From Nymphaea colorata (lineage: Eukaryota; Streptophyta; Magnoliopsida; Nymphaeales; Nymphaeaceae): 64,000 bases of DNA. The notes beneath the pieces were generated by a model, which worked only from the letters and a program-made list of their open reading frames with translations, was not told the DNA's origin and searched no databases. A program made the translations under genes and the position numbers. Positions within the stretch are counted from its first letter, which is position 1. Every line of letters begins with the position of its first letter. Below, piece after piece: positions 23,408 through 35,403 of this stretch. The stretch is taken from assembly GCF_008831285.2 (NCBI RefSeq), contig NC_045138.2, forward strand, positions 13,900,571-13,964,570, written 5' to 3'.

Positions 23408-25840
23408 CTACCAATAATCACCACAGGAGCATGTCCCCTCTTTGAAACAATGGAAACGGTTTGAGTCTCTCACAATGATCTCTCTCTGTGTTACTGTTGA
23501 GATGAACTTCGTGGCACTGTGGCAATCTCCACACACCCTCAAGTTCTTGAAAATATGAAGGGAAGTTTGAGCCTTTGTCTGAATAAGCCCAAAAACAATG
23601 GCCAGCCGCTCACTGTGACTCGATAAGATATGCTCCTTCTCATCTTCCTCCACATCTTGCAAGACACAGCTGAAATCTGGAGTATAGCCTATGCTCTTAA
23701 TCTTTCCCAACAATGATGCCATCTCTGCATAGATCCCTTCAATCTGCGGGTGACTTCGGTTTCCTGTGTAGAAAACATGAACATTGTTGTTCACCTCAAT
23801 GGAGCTCCATCCAGGTGTCTTTCTTAGTCCCATATCTATTGCCAGAGACCTCAAATTGTTTACACCTTCCCACCTCCTTTCTGTTGCATACATGTTTGAC
23901 ATCAGAACATAGTAACCAACATTCTCTGGATCAAGTTCAAACACATGAGCCGAAGCTACTTTTCCCAATTCCAAGTTGCCATGAATTCTACATGCTCCAA
24001 GCAAAGCGCCCCACACACTTGCATCAGGTTTTATCGGCATCTTCGTTATGAAATCATGTGCGAGATCCAACTTCCCTGATCTTCCAAGAAGATCCACCAT
24101 ACAAGCATAGTGCCTCAAGTTAGGCACAATACCATACTCACAATACATCAAGTTGAAAAATTTTTTGCCTTGATCAACCAAACCAGCGTGGCTGCAAGAA
24201 GACAAAAGAGAAACAAAAGTGACTTGATCAGGCTCCACTTCCTGTTTCTGCATTTCCTCGAAGAGATCAAGACTTTTCTCCCCATGGCCGTGAATACCAA
24301 GGCCACATATGATGGCATTCCATGGAACTGAACTTCTTTTGGGGACTTCCTCAAACAAATGCAGAGATTCTTCTAGCTTACCGCATTTTGCATACATATC
24401 AATTAAGCAGGTTGTCACGAATAGATCAGAGTGTAAACCCATTTTAATGGAATGACAATGAATACAAGTTCCCTCCCTAACTGCACCCAAATGTGAGCAA
24501 GCTGGAAGAATGCTGACCAATGTTCCTTGATCAAATTGAATTCCCTCTTCTTGCATTTTGTGATACAATGCAATTGCTTCATTTGAAAGTCCATTTTGGG
24601 TGTTCCCCGTGATCAAGCTGTTCCATGATATCACGTCCTTGGTATTCATATTATCAAAAACACGAGACGCATTAGCCACCATCCCCAACTTTGCGTACAT
24701 GTCAACTATAGCATTACTTACAAAAGTCAGGCAACCATATTCTTTTCTGACAACATAATTATGCACCGACCTACCAAATCGACCATCGCCTAGTTGAGCA
24801 CAGATTGATGCCAGGCTTACCATCGTTAGCATGTCGGGGGAAAAAGATGTAGCTTTCATCTCGTACAAGAACTGGATAGCTGAAACAGGGTCGCCCTCCT
24901 GCTCATAAGCAGCAATTACTGCGTTCCACGACACCAAATCTTTCGTTCGCAGCTCATCAAACACTCGTCGTGCATCGAGGATGCAGCCTGACTTCGCGTA
25001 CATATCAATCAAAGCATTTGAAACAAAAGTATCAAAATCTAACCCGTGTTTAATGACGTAAACATGGATTAATCTGCCCTTGACAAGATATCCAAGAGGT
25101 GCAATCGCCGGAAGTATGCTAGCTACTGTAATAGAATCCAGAGGCTTGTTCCTTATGATCATCTGTTCGAAGACAACAACAGCCTCGGAAGCAAGGCCAT
25201 TCTGACAAAACCCAGAAATCATGGAATTCCAAGAGCCAACATCTCTGTAAAACATTTTATCAAACACTTTGTGCGCGTCCCAAGCAGCCCCACATTTCCC
25301 GTACAAATTGATCAGAGAAGAAGCCACATAAACATCCGAATCAACACCCAACTTCGCAACCCAACAATGAATGCTTCTGCCCTTCCTGAGTAGCAAGAGA
25401 GCTGCAGCAGCCTTCAATAAGACCGGAAACGTGAACCTATCAGGACGAACTGCTTCCAGCAGCATTTCGGAGAAGATCTCCATGGCTTCAAGAAAGAACC
25501 CATTCTTCACACACGCAGAAATTATTGAATTCCAAGAGAACACATTCTTCTTATGCATATTCCGAAAGGTGAGGCGCGAAAACGACAACTCTCCATTATT
25601 GGCATAGAGATTAACCAGCTTGGTCGACCAGAGGACGTCCTTGGAGTGACCTGAGATGACGAGGACGGCGTGGAGCTGCTTGACAAGTCGGGCGGTGGTG
25701 CACAACTGGGCCAACGAGCCAAAGTTCCCGCTCTTGGCGATGTTGGCGTTGGTGAAGGCGGTGCACGCGAAAGTGGCGCATGACTGCGCTTGTAGGCATT
25801 GGGGAAGAAGCAGCCTGAACCAGACGACGTGCTTGAACAT
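23408..25840 (-). CDS. PLS-class DYW pentatricopeptide repeat protein (At4g33990-like)
   Basis: Intronless gene for 810 residues. Proteins of this class act in chloroplasts or mitochondria, bind a specific organelle transcript through their repeats and convert C to U through the C-terminal DYW deaminase. Repeats run from about residue 70 to 620 with typical ends such as DVGSWNSMISGFCQNG, DMYAKSGCILDARRVFDE and DVISWNSLITGNTQNG. E and E+ motifs follow, then the DYW domain with HSE (742-744), CGDCH (770-774) and the terminal CSCGDYW. The sequence resembles Arabidopsis At4g33990 (EMB2758) along its length, notably HGHGEKS, KTPGWSSIEV and VFYTGN. The ATG at 25838-25840 gives a plausible organelle-targeting leader. 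One oddity is FHCFK where most DYW proteins have FHHFK. Organelle and editing site are not deducible here. Confidence 0.95.
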   Translation of the reverse strand: MFKHVVWFRLLLPQCLQAQSCATFACTAFTNANIAKSGNFGSLAQLCTTARLVKQLHAVLVISGHSKDVLWSTKLVNLYANNGELSFSRLTFRNMHKKNVFSWNSIISACVKNGFFLEAMEIFSEMLLEAVRPDRFTFPVLLKAAAALLLLRKGRSIHCWVAKLGVDSDVYVASSLINLYGKCGAAWDAHKVFDKMFYRDVGSWNSMISGFCQNGLASEAVVVFEQMIIRNKPLDSITVASILPAIAPLGYLVKGRLIHVYVIKHGLDFDTFVSNALIDMYAKSGCILDARRVFDELRTKDLVSWNAVIAAYEQEGDPVSAIQFLYEMKATSFSPDMLTMVSLASICAQLGDGRFGRSVHNYVVRKEYGCLTFVSNAIVDMYAKLGMVANASRVFDNMNTKDVISWNSLITGNTQNGLSNEAIALYHKMQEEGIQFDQGTLVSILPACSHLGAVREGTCIHCHSIKMGLHSDLFVTTCLIDMYAKCGKLEESLHLFEEVPKRSSVPWNAIICGLGIHGHGEKSLDLFEEMQKQEVEPDQVTFVSLLSSCSHAGLVDQGKKFFNLMYCEYGIVPNLRHYACMVDLLGRSGKLDLAHDFITKMPIKPDASVWGALLGACRIHGNLELGKVASAHVFELDPENVGYYVLMSNMYATERRWEGVNNLRSLAIDMGLRKTPGWSSIEVNNNVHVFYTGNRSHPQIEGIYAEMASLLGKIKSIGYTPDFSCVLQDVEEDEKEHILSSHSERLAIVFGLIQTKAQTSLHIFKNLRVCGDCHSATKFISTVTQREIIVRDSNRFHCFKEGTCSCGDYW

Positions 25841-27680
25841 GCGACTGAGCTTCTACAAGGTCTTCTCAGTTCGCACCATGGCCATGCAACTAGTCGCTGC
25901 CGCCGTCGCCGACCATTCGTGTCAAGAAGACGGGGCGGAGATTTCATCGGACAAATAGTTCTTAAAAAGCGATGAACCGTGAACATCAAAACTGCATTAA
26001 CAATGGAACTTCCTATTAGACCTCACCAGATGCGAATCCAGCTAGTACCATGTCGAATCAGTTATATATTGCATTCAGGACTTGGCGTCGGAGTGAAATT
26101 TCAATTTACAGAATACAAAATTATATCCAACTTTTCATTTGCAAGTGAATGTACTGTCGTCAAAATCCAATGTCTATGGAATTTGATGAGAAGTTTCACA
26201 CCAAAATAGAATCTGATTATGGAAATTTTTTTTTTCGAATCAGATTACGCTAATTTGAATTTGGACCAAATATCAGATAATGCTCGATCCATTTGAGTAG
26301 CCAGCCGCACCATACTTCAAACTTAAGTGTCTTTTCTCTATTACCAAACTTGAGAGCCGTTTTGTAAAATTTTGAGAGGTTAAAACCAAAAGATATAAAG
26401 TTTTCTTTGGCAGAATTATGGGCAGCTCGTGAGAAATTCCTGATGTCCTCGAAATCTGCAATCCATTCTCATTTCAGTATAAATCCCCAATGTCCTTTTC
26501 CACATAGAGGGCCGATCAAGTTAAGAAACAAGAAAAGGGCTACAATACAGGATTTTGGTGATACTGATTATTCCAGCAATGACCTTGTCTCTAGAGGAGC
26601 TCGTCTCAACATGCGAAGAATGCTTTTTTGATTTTTTGTTCAATTATTTCTACCTGATTGGTTCTGCTCGGATGTTTCATCGGCTTGATGTTTCCCCTCC
26701 AACTTCTTGGTGGAGGTGCTTTGTTTAGAAACGTTGAAAATATATCTTTTTCTCTTTTTTAGAGAGAGAGAGAAAGAGAAGAGGAGGTACAGTGGTTTAA
26801 CGAGCGCCTAAGGCAATCGAACCGCAACATGCATGTCAACGTACAACGGGCACAACCAGCCAGCGACACACGTTTTGACTAGAGAAAAAGAGCTCAAAAT
26901 TTAGAGACAATTTCCTATATACAAAAATTGAGGACAAGAATTCCCTTAGTTACAGTAACAAATCGTAAAAAAGAAGCAAAAAATAAAATATACACTCACA
27001 AAAAAAACGAAACAAGAGAAAACGAAATAAAAGAAAACGAAATAAGAGAAGTGGAAAGAACGAAACGACACCATCACCCACGAACAAAATGAGAGAGAGA
27101 AAGAGAGATGATTAAGTTAAAACATTATTACAAAAAGAATTAAAGAAAATGAAGCCTGTGTAACGAGGGCCTGTATCGGGTGGAATTATGCCTCGACAGA
27201 CACAATTGTGAAGCGGCTGAGCGTCTGTGTGGGCTGCCCTGTAGCGATTATCATTGCGATGCATCCATGAGCCCTCACTAAAAGGAGGAAAATCCATGCC
27301 CGTCACAACTTCCTTCACACAATACTCTTACCTTAGAAGAGAAAGATGGCCCCACAAGGAGGTCCTGAGCGAAGGAAGCCGGAGAAACACCGGTAGTCCG
27401 TAATTTTCACGTTCGAGTAACGGAACAGAGCCTGAGTGACCCAACAGAACCGAAAAATGTGGAAGGCGATAGAGGAGCACACGGCTGTTGTACAATAACA
27501 CCATATGATTGCTAAGAAGCAAATGTCTTCCAGTTACAGACAACGCACATGGTTCTGAAAGCACCCTGAACCCAACCAACCTAAGCTATGTAATGTAACA
27601 ATACCCAGAAATCTTTCCTTAGCAACCAAGCGTAAAATATTTGCACCCCAAAAGGAAAGAAGAAAAAGAAATGGTCATCA
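25841..27680. other. Intergenic DNA between the PPR and phytocyanin genes
   Basis: The two genes lie on the same strand, so this holds the PPR promoter on its left side and the 3' untranslated region of the phytocyanin gene on its right. A GA-rich run is at about 26760-26785. A - strand frame at 27112-27318 is short and unrecognised. I see nothing else to annotate. Confidence 0.5.
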
Positions 27681-29149
27681 TCAAAGTGTAAAGGAGAAGC
27701 AAAGCATCAGCACCATCAGCAGCATTTGAGTTCCACTCCAACCCACTACCTGTTTATTTTTGGTACACAAAATCTCTTAGAAATTGGTATGTCATTCAAA
27801 ACCAGATCTTAAAAGAAAAGATGGGTTTGTCAATTTTTTCTAATTTGACGGAAACAGAGGGATTTGTAGCATACCTGGCCTTCTGCATCGGACGTAGGCA
27901 ACGGTCGAATTGCAGCAGAGTCGGTTTCTCCTTTTGGCAAAGGCAATGCTGGATTGCTGATGACGAAAGGAACTCCTGCATATGGATCCTGCATCACTGG
28001 CGGCATTGGCACCAGAGACGGTGGAATTCCACCAGCAGAATCCGGCACGACTGGCAGCGGCACTGGAAGTGGAGGAAGTCCTGCAACAGAGTCCGACATG
28101 ACAACCTGCGGTGTTGGTGCCAAAGATGCGCTCCTGCAGAACCCATCTCTGCGTGGAGAGAAATTTGGAGGACTGCTTGGAGGAATGCTTGGTGCTCTAG
28201 CTAAGGAGCTGGCATGGTTTGAAGGTTCTGGTCCATGGTGGCGCGGAGATGGCGCATAGAAGGGCGGAAGCTTCGGCGATCTGCTGTGAAATTTTGAATG
28301 TATCTGCCGGCGAACAATCACGGCGATCTTCCGCGCCATTGAGCAATGAGAGGTGCTGCCATTAACGGCCTTGTTGTAGGAGAAATAGAAAACTCCGACC
28401 CGAGTGGCCAGCCACTGCGAACAGCAGAGCCAGTCAGTACCACGTTCCCAAAGAGAAGCGCAGATAAAGGAAAAGCAGAAGGAATAGAATGTAATCTGTG
28501 GGACGACTCTTAAGAGGCTCCCCAAATGGTATCAAGCTCATGGGTATTGACGGTACTTTCTTCTTCATTTAAATTGTTCCCAGACCCCATATGGACAAAG
28601 ACAAAGCGAAAGCCTCTATATGGATTGAGGAGACAGTTCAGAGTTTCTCTGCTGCCAATGGCTGTACGTAAGACGGGTAAAGAAAAGCATAGCTAGGTCT
28701 GCGACACAGGATGTGGAAGGCACGCATATACACGCACTCACGTGAAGGGAGAAATGGCACCACCTTAAAGTAGCCGTTGTTATCTCTCTCCAACAGTGTT
28801 GCCTCTGTGAAGTTGCAACTCTCGAGAGCTTTTCTACGGTGGAAGATGTACACATTTTGCCTTTGAGGGCTGAGCCTGAAAACTTCACCAAACAAGACGC
28901 ACACCATCAAGCCCCGTGTGTGTACGTGTATTTTTGTGTGTTTGTATGTATGATTCGGAGAGAGAGAGAGAGATTACGAAGAGTGTCGCCGACATGCACA
29001 GGATGTGAAGTTGCCCAAGCAGACAAGTTGGTCACAGTAGCTCCATATGCGCCTTCTCGAACGATGTATGTAGCGGCAGACGATGAGTTAGAACGAAGGA
29101 AGAACATCAAGAAATAGAAAATGAGAAAGATAGGGTTGGTGGTAGCCAT
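27681..29149 (-). CDS. Early-nodulin-like phytocyanin, GPI-anchored, four exons
   Basis: Exons at 28978-29149, 28764-28882, 27875-28414 and 27681-27749 join with consistent GT-AG sites and phase into 299 codons plus stop. The protein has a signal peptide (about 1-25), a phytocyanin domain (about 26-125), a Pro/Ser-rich arabinogalactan-like region and a hydrophobic GPI-anchor tail (GTQMLLMVLMLCFSF). Splicing rebuilds the family's sequence: AWATSHPVHVGDTL runs into LFRLSPQRQNVYIF, and NNGYFK runs into WLATRVGVFYFSY, then SHC. The usual copper ligands are absent: Gln replaces the first His (RQNVY) and Tyr follows FYFS where the ligand Cys would be. This is typical of ENODL proteins, which sit at the plasma membrane or cell wall and do not bind copper. 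The disulfide cysteines (ESC, SHC) remain. Which ENODL subgroup is unclear. Confidence 0.88.
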
Positions 29150-29205
29150 GAATGAAACAGAAAAAGGAAGGAAATCTGCTAGTCTATGAACGGCAACAGA
29201 GGATC

Positions 29206-29213
29206 ATTTATAG
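29206..29213 (-). promoter_or_regulatory. TATA box of the phytocyanin gene
   Basis: CTATAAAT on the - strand, 57 bases before the ATG at 29149. This spacing predicts a leader of about 30 bases. Confidence 0.6.
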
Positions 29214-29935
29214 AGATGGAGAGATGGAAGAATTGTCTGCAATGTGGGGCGCGCAGTGACAAAGACGTGATTGGTATATGCTGTGAACCACGGATAAAAA
29301 AGCAAAGTGAAACGGAGAGAATGACAAAAACCGCAAAAGCAGGATAGATGTACTAAGCTCCTAAACTTTCTTCGTTAGTAAAAGGCGACAGTATAGTTTA
29401 CTCGGTGGTCACCACGCAGAACTGCGAGCAAAAAAATTTGACGTGTAACACTTTCCTTAGTATGCGTTCCAAATGAATGAAAAATGGTGCTTGCCAAATG
29501 GGGGGGGGGGAGAAGGGGAGAACTCGTAGATCCTATTAAGAATGAAGGTTATTCCGCGTGCACCATTAATTGTGACCACGAAACAGAGCACCTCTCCTGC
29601 TGTCCCCTCTTGATAACAGATCACGTGAAACGTAGAGAGTATAACAAACATATACTAATTAACAGAAAAAGGACTCTCTCTCACTCGCGACACCCACTGT
29701 GTAGTTTTAGAACAAAAGCAGCAGGAAAAACACTTACATCCCGTCACTAGCATATATCCCGTTTGTAATTTTCCGAGAGACTCAGCCTGCCCCAGAGCCG
29801 AAGCTAAATTGGCAGCTGCTCGTGGCCTTGCCTCGAGAGTGACAGACCAATACTACTATTTAAGATACGGGACGTGCTAACGGTAGAGATTCTCAAACGG
29901 GCATGGCATGATTCTTTATCAAGATGTTCATTTGA

Positions 29936-29990
<55 letters not shown>

Positions 29991-30507
29991 GCGGCTCAAA
30001 GCTTGCGATTCTGAAACCATACTAGCAAACAAGTACACGATGCTGCTGATATAAAACAGAGATCACTCAGCCTATGGGCAGCTAATTCAAACTACAGTAC
30101 AACACAAGTTTCCTGCTGAAGACAGCAAATAAATTTTGAATTATTTCTGATAAATATGCAGAATGATACATAATGTACCCTTTCCTCCCTCCAGGGCTTT
30201 TTATTGTATTCCCACATTCCACCAACCAAAAGGAGGCATGGAGGATCACAAGGGCTAAACAGGTTTCTTAAGTTATCCACCAACCTCCCTCCCACAAGAT
30301 CAAAACTCCGATCCATCTGGATGGACTTCCAGAATCTCAAAGTTGAATCTTAAGGTAATGAAGCCCTCAATCTATCCAGTGTTCTGAGTCTTCACCATCC
30401 ACAAGAAGCTCATTGGAATTTGGAAGCTCATAGGAGAGACTCTCTGGGATGATGCGAAGGCCAAGACCTTGAGAGGAAGTCAGCATAGCTGATCAGGGGG
30501 AATGTAT
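29214..30507. other. Spacer between the phytocyanin promoter and the bZIP 3' end
   Basis: It holds the distal phytocyanin promoter, a long CT array at 29941-29990 and, to the right, the probable 3' untranslated region of the bZIP gene. No other gene is seen. Confidence 0.55.
29941..29990. repeat. (CT)n microsatellite
   Basis: About 24 CT units with one interruption near 29980. Confidence 0.97.
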
Positions 30508-32295
30508 CTACCACTGCATGGAATGAGTTCTTCTAAGCGCACGTCTCGGTTTCCGGCCCTCAACAACAGGTACAACATTCTCCATGAGCTGCAGCAATTG
30601 TTTTGTTAGTTTACCATGTTTATGCAACAAAATTCATAAAAGCTTCACATTCAGCAGGTCTGGATTCTGGTGTACAAACTAAACACTACGTTGTTAAGAA
30701 ACAAGGCACTTCAGTTTTCCCAAGCGCTAAATTTAAGTGATTTGGAAGGCTGCTTCAGCTTTCTTTGCTTGTGTGGGATGTATGTTTCGTGCGCTACAAG
30801 GAACACCGAAATTTCCAGGAGGCATTTCGTGCAATCAAACACGCTCCAAGTGTTAGTGGAAAGAATCGCCTGATGGAGAGCCCTAATCATTACACAAGGC
30901 TTCAGTAACATGCTCCCTGAAACTATTCACATCTCAGATTAAGATTCATTGAGTTCCAGTCACGGCCAGGACAGAGTAATGGAATAGTCGTCCTACAAAG
31001 GGTGCCCACTAGCACGGTTTACCACATGGATACTTGGTATTGTCCAAAATAAAAGATTCATACACACCAAGTCGTCCCTGTTTCACAGAGTTTTATGTCA
31101 CGCCTATGTTATGAGGACACCCTATAAAACAATTCTGTCAAACAAGCAGCTTATGCCCTGAAGGTTTGCACAGAATGGTGGGTCAGGATTATCTTTCAAG
31201 GTCTCACCTAGACCTCCCTTAACGTTGCACTGACCACTAACAGGAATGCACATCTTATCAAGCGTATCACTGGCTTAGGTTGGAATATGGTGTACTTATG
31301 AACAACAGATGCAGAGCACATGACACAGAAAGCTACTTAGGAAGTTGAACAAATGCTCCAAAATCAATCATGACTTGGACAACAAGCTACTAAATACCAC
31401 GCATTCAAAATGCTTCCTGATAAAAATGAAGAGAAGTAAAATCAAAATTAAGAACCTTGTGAAGAAAGCGAAGGAACTGACTCCACATCCTGTAGTCAAG
31501 TTTCAAAATTCAAAAATAAAGATGTGGTAGAAGACATGAGAGGAACCATTTACAAGGAAAAAAAAAACAAAACAAAACAAAAAAAAACCTTATCTGAAAG
31601 ATAATTAACAATGGTTTAGGTCCCTTCCATTTCATTGATATTTGTTTATTCTTATCAATAAGATGGAGCAAACTCAGACAAATCAAGATCATCCAAATGA
31701 TATGGTTTGGAGGCTTCTGACAGTCCAGAAAGTTGTCTCAAGACACTTCTATACCCAGATCCAAGGTGGTTAAACAAACGTGCTAGACATCTTAAAGCAC
31801 ATGTTTTCTACTAATGAAATATCAAAAAGTGAAACCAAACAATCAACTCCATGATGCCATGGCACACAAAGGCAAGTTGATGATAATGATCACTAAACAA
31901 AGTTACAAAACTAAGCCAAGGAGGCAAGGACAGATAAAGTTCCAGAAATGAAACTACCAACAAGTTATCACCACATTGCACATTAAAGTAAGTAAATCCC
32001 ATGTTCATGGTAAAATTCAGAAGTTAACATTACGTAAAGGATTTAAAAGCAGGAATAAACGAGTAGAGATTGGAAGACTATGTTCATTCCTAACAGCATT
32101 TCAATCAGAAAAATAGCAGCATATGCCATCACAGTATCAGCAATCATAGGTGCACCAAAAAACTGCTGTGACTCAAAAACGTAATAGGAATACTGCATTC
32201 CCGCACTAGTTTGAGGACTGAATTTGTACAAGAAAAGATTAGCATATCGAACATATTAGCATTATGGTAATGTTGGTGCACTATTTTCTATGTAT

Positions 32296-32344
<49 letters not shown>

Positions 32345-35306
32345 GATTTACCTGTTTATACCTCCTCCTCTTTTGTTCCGTCTGCATTAAGGTCAGGGAT
32401 TAGTTTCCACTGGACATTATCTAGGAAAATGCCAAAATATAACAAGCATATAGCAGTGACCAAAAAAAAAAAGGGGGCAGAATGTGCAGGGAGCAGGAAT
32501 TGTTCTGTCCAATGCTCAACACTTTATGATGGCCATACTGTTATTTCTTCACCCTTTACACCCTCCATGTTTTTCTATGCAGGAAAGTAAATTTAAGGAG
32601 GGAAGGTCTGAAGTTGTTCACAGCGGCATGTAGACTTGTACCAAGAAAAGGCTCACCTTTATAAGGCCAGGACATTTGGTGAGACTTGGTCTTCAAATAA
32701 TGGTACTTTTCAGATGTTCCTTTAGCTAAAAAATAACCATGCTTAGAAGATACACACTACAGATGACCATCTAGAATAAGAAAGACAAAAGGATCAATAC
32801 AAGAGCCAAATTTCTACATAGACAACTCTTCACTTCACAGTTCCTCCAACAGATGGACAATTGACACTGTTCCTCAACTTCTTAGTCTCACAAAGTCATC
32901 GTTCCTTTTACCAACAAATATGCAATTGCAAATACTTAACCTTGCTCAGCAAGGAAATGAAAAGTGGCAGCCGTGCCTCTTATCAAAGGATGGGAGTTAA
33001 TGTGATGAGTATTCAAAAAAAACAGAAGTGAGTGAGACATTAATTATTACTTATTTTCTATGGTTTTGATTTATTAAAATGTTACGTTACATAAAAATGT
33101 TCTTACTAGGTTTGCATTTAACTCCTTTTCCAAATAAAAACACGTTAAAACCAACAAAAACTACTGCTTTCGCTGTCTAACCACACAATCTACTAACATA
33201 ATTATCTTCGACTGGGAATTTAACCTAGTATACTACCAAACGCAGCAAAGAGACACAGCTCATTACAAGTCCTCTTCCGACTTGCATGCTGCAGGTTTTT
33301 CAAGTAAAACGTTTACTTTTCCATATTCTGTAGGCTTTCTTTCTGGATCAACTAAACTTCACCGTACAAATGCATATGCTTAGGTGCACCCCTTTGTTTT
33401 TCATGATGAGCATCATTGTCATGAACATGTTTTCTGATGCATGATTACACCATAAAATCTTCCCAGTTCCCACTCATTCTAAAATTCAGACAACAACTAA
33501 TTAGTCTCCATGCCAACTTAATCCGTGCAAACTGGCACGCATATAGCGAATTGTTCTTTCAAATGTACACCAGCCCCACACAGAACCTTGCATTAGGGTG
33601 GTTAGCTTTAACAGGAATGTCTATGTTTTTTCTTCACCATAAGAGCTAACATATGGCGACCATTTTACTAGCAAACTCATTTTCCGGTAGAAGTTGTCAA
33701 CTGGACTTGAATATCAAAATAACGTATAAACTGCAATATTTTGAAGCCTCTTCTCTGGTGGCTGGAAGATGGAATAGCAGATGCAGAACAAAAACAGGAA
33801 GAACACTCACACACCTGCTCTCTAACTAGCTGTGCGTTCTCCTCTTCAAGCTGTGATACTGTCGATTGCAAATCCATGGTATAGGCCTACAAACACAGTG
33901 GAGGAATTATAAAAGAGCACATTTCCAAATATTCCAAGGAATGCATCAATATAAAGCCGCTCAAATATCAACATCTGAAAAGAACTAAGTAGATAAAACA
34001 ACGATACATGCATGCTCACACGCATGCACACACACAGACACATCCTCTCCAAGTAAAAGAAAATCTACAATTACCAATTCTCACAATCACCATGAATATC
34101 ATCTGACCAGTGGTGTAGCATGCCAATGTAAACACCAACAAGACCATACACATATCCTGGTTGCGTACCATCCTTGGCACACTGCGGAGCCAGCCCAGTA
34201 CATATACATGTTCCCTGGTGCATGTTCCATTAAGCACCAGGTGACCTGATCCCATTTCCCAATTGACACACTATTTTTTCAGCGAAGTCACAGAGCAAAG
34301 ACTAGCAAGATAAAGTTCTGAGAAGGTTTTCTGTATAGTAGCATTCCAAGTGACTTGGCCACGAAAACTATAATTGTTTTTCCAAGATTAACAATCAGTA
34401 AATACGTAAGTGAGAAAGAAAGCAAAACAAACAGGATCTTAATAATTCCTAGCCCAAATAAGAACTCAAAATCTTCCGTGAATATCGCTTGAAGAATGTC
34501 ACAGCGAAAAGAGTTAAAAAGAAAAAGAGGAAATTAAGTTTTGCAGAATCAACAGCATCAACTAAAGAGAAGCAGGATCTTGAGAGGAAAAAGCAAACCC
34601 ACAAAGTCTCCAAACCGAATGAGGACGAAGTCCTTTGATGCGATCTTCCACAAATAAATCCGATCGCCACCACCAACGAAGAAAAAGAAACATGTACGAA
34701 TCCCAAACACCAGGAATCCTAAAAGAAAGAACCACCCACCAATTTCCGCTCCCTCGACCTCGCAGCGGACTCGCGGTTTTTTATCATCCTCCTCTGGCGC
34801 TGCTGCGCTGCCCGATCCACCGGCTCCGACAAGGCCGCTGCAGCCGCAGCCGCCTTCCGCTTCGCCCTCGCTGCTCCCTCGGCTTCCTCACCGAAGCCAA
34901 ACCTCTTCCGGAACGACTCATCGCCGCTAGTGGCACCACCAAAGGCACCAGGAGCAGCGGAGCCAAACCCACCACTCCCACCGCCTCCGGCCACATCCTC
35001 GTCCCTCACGAGGCCGGCCTTAGCCAGGAAATCCTCGAGGGTCATCTCCCCTACCCTCTCTCCGCCATCGCAACCCCTCCGCTCGTCGATCTCCTTCCAC
35101 ACCTGCTCCACCGTCTTCGGCGCCTCGGCTGCAAAGACCGGGGCCGCGGCCGGGGTGGGGTCCGCCGGCCAGAAGCCCTTGATGAGGTCCTCCATGTTCA
35201 TGGTGGCCCGGGAAGCGTCCGGCGTCTGCAATTCTGCGATGGCTATGGACGGACGGTTGAGATCCGAGGCTGCAGGCGACGACGACGCCATGACTTTAGA
35301 TGCCAT
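30508..35306 (-). CDS. Group A bZIP transcription factor, GBF4-like, four exons
   Basis: Exons at 34740-35306, 33815-33886, 32352-32381 (a 30-bp micro-exon) and 30508-30588 join in phase 0 at every junction and give 249 residues. Group A bZIPs bind ABRE/G-box (ACGT) elements in abscisic-acid responses. The start MASKVMASSS, the conserved blocks TVEQVWKEI (65-73) and MTLEDFLAKAG (88-98), the basic region MIKNRESAARSRERK (174-188) and the C-terminal RRTHSMQW all match Arabidopsis GBF4 and its neighbours. The zipper is assembled from exons 1-4: RERKL, AYTMDLQSTVSQLEEENAQL, VREQ, TEQKRRRYKQ, LMENVVPVVEGRKPRRAL. I start at 35306 because the ATG seven codons upstream (35327) lies in a CT repeat and adds only RERERG. 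It is slightly shorter than GBF4 (270 residues). GBF4-like identity is likely; exact orthology is inferred. Confidence 0.93.
32299..32342. repeat. (GA)n microsatellite beside the bZIP micro-exon
   Basis: About 20 GA units on the + strand, hence a CT tract on the transcript. It begins about 10 bases after the donor site of the 30-bp exon 3. Confidence 0.97.
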
Positions 35307-35393
35307 CCCTCTCTCTCTCTCTCTCACTCTCTGATTTTATGGCGGTTTTTCGGTTAGGGCTTTGATTGTGGAGGGTGGTATTGTAGGTTCTTT

Positions 35394-35403
35394 GGTTTAT
35401 AGC
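35394..35403 (-). promoter_or_regulatory. Candidate TATA box of the bZIP gene
   Basis: GCTATAAACC on the - strand, about 90 bases before the ATG at 35306. It predicts a leader of about 60 bases that ends in a CT run. Confidence 0.45.

Noticed and set aside
25522-25989. 155-codon - strand frame overlapping the 5' end of the DYW PPR gene
   Set aside because: A Pro/Arg/Ser-rich shadow in a GC-rich part of the PPR coding frame.
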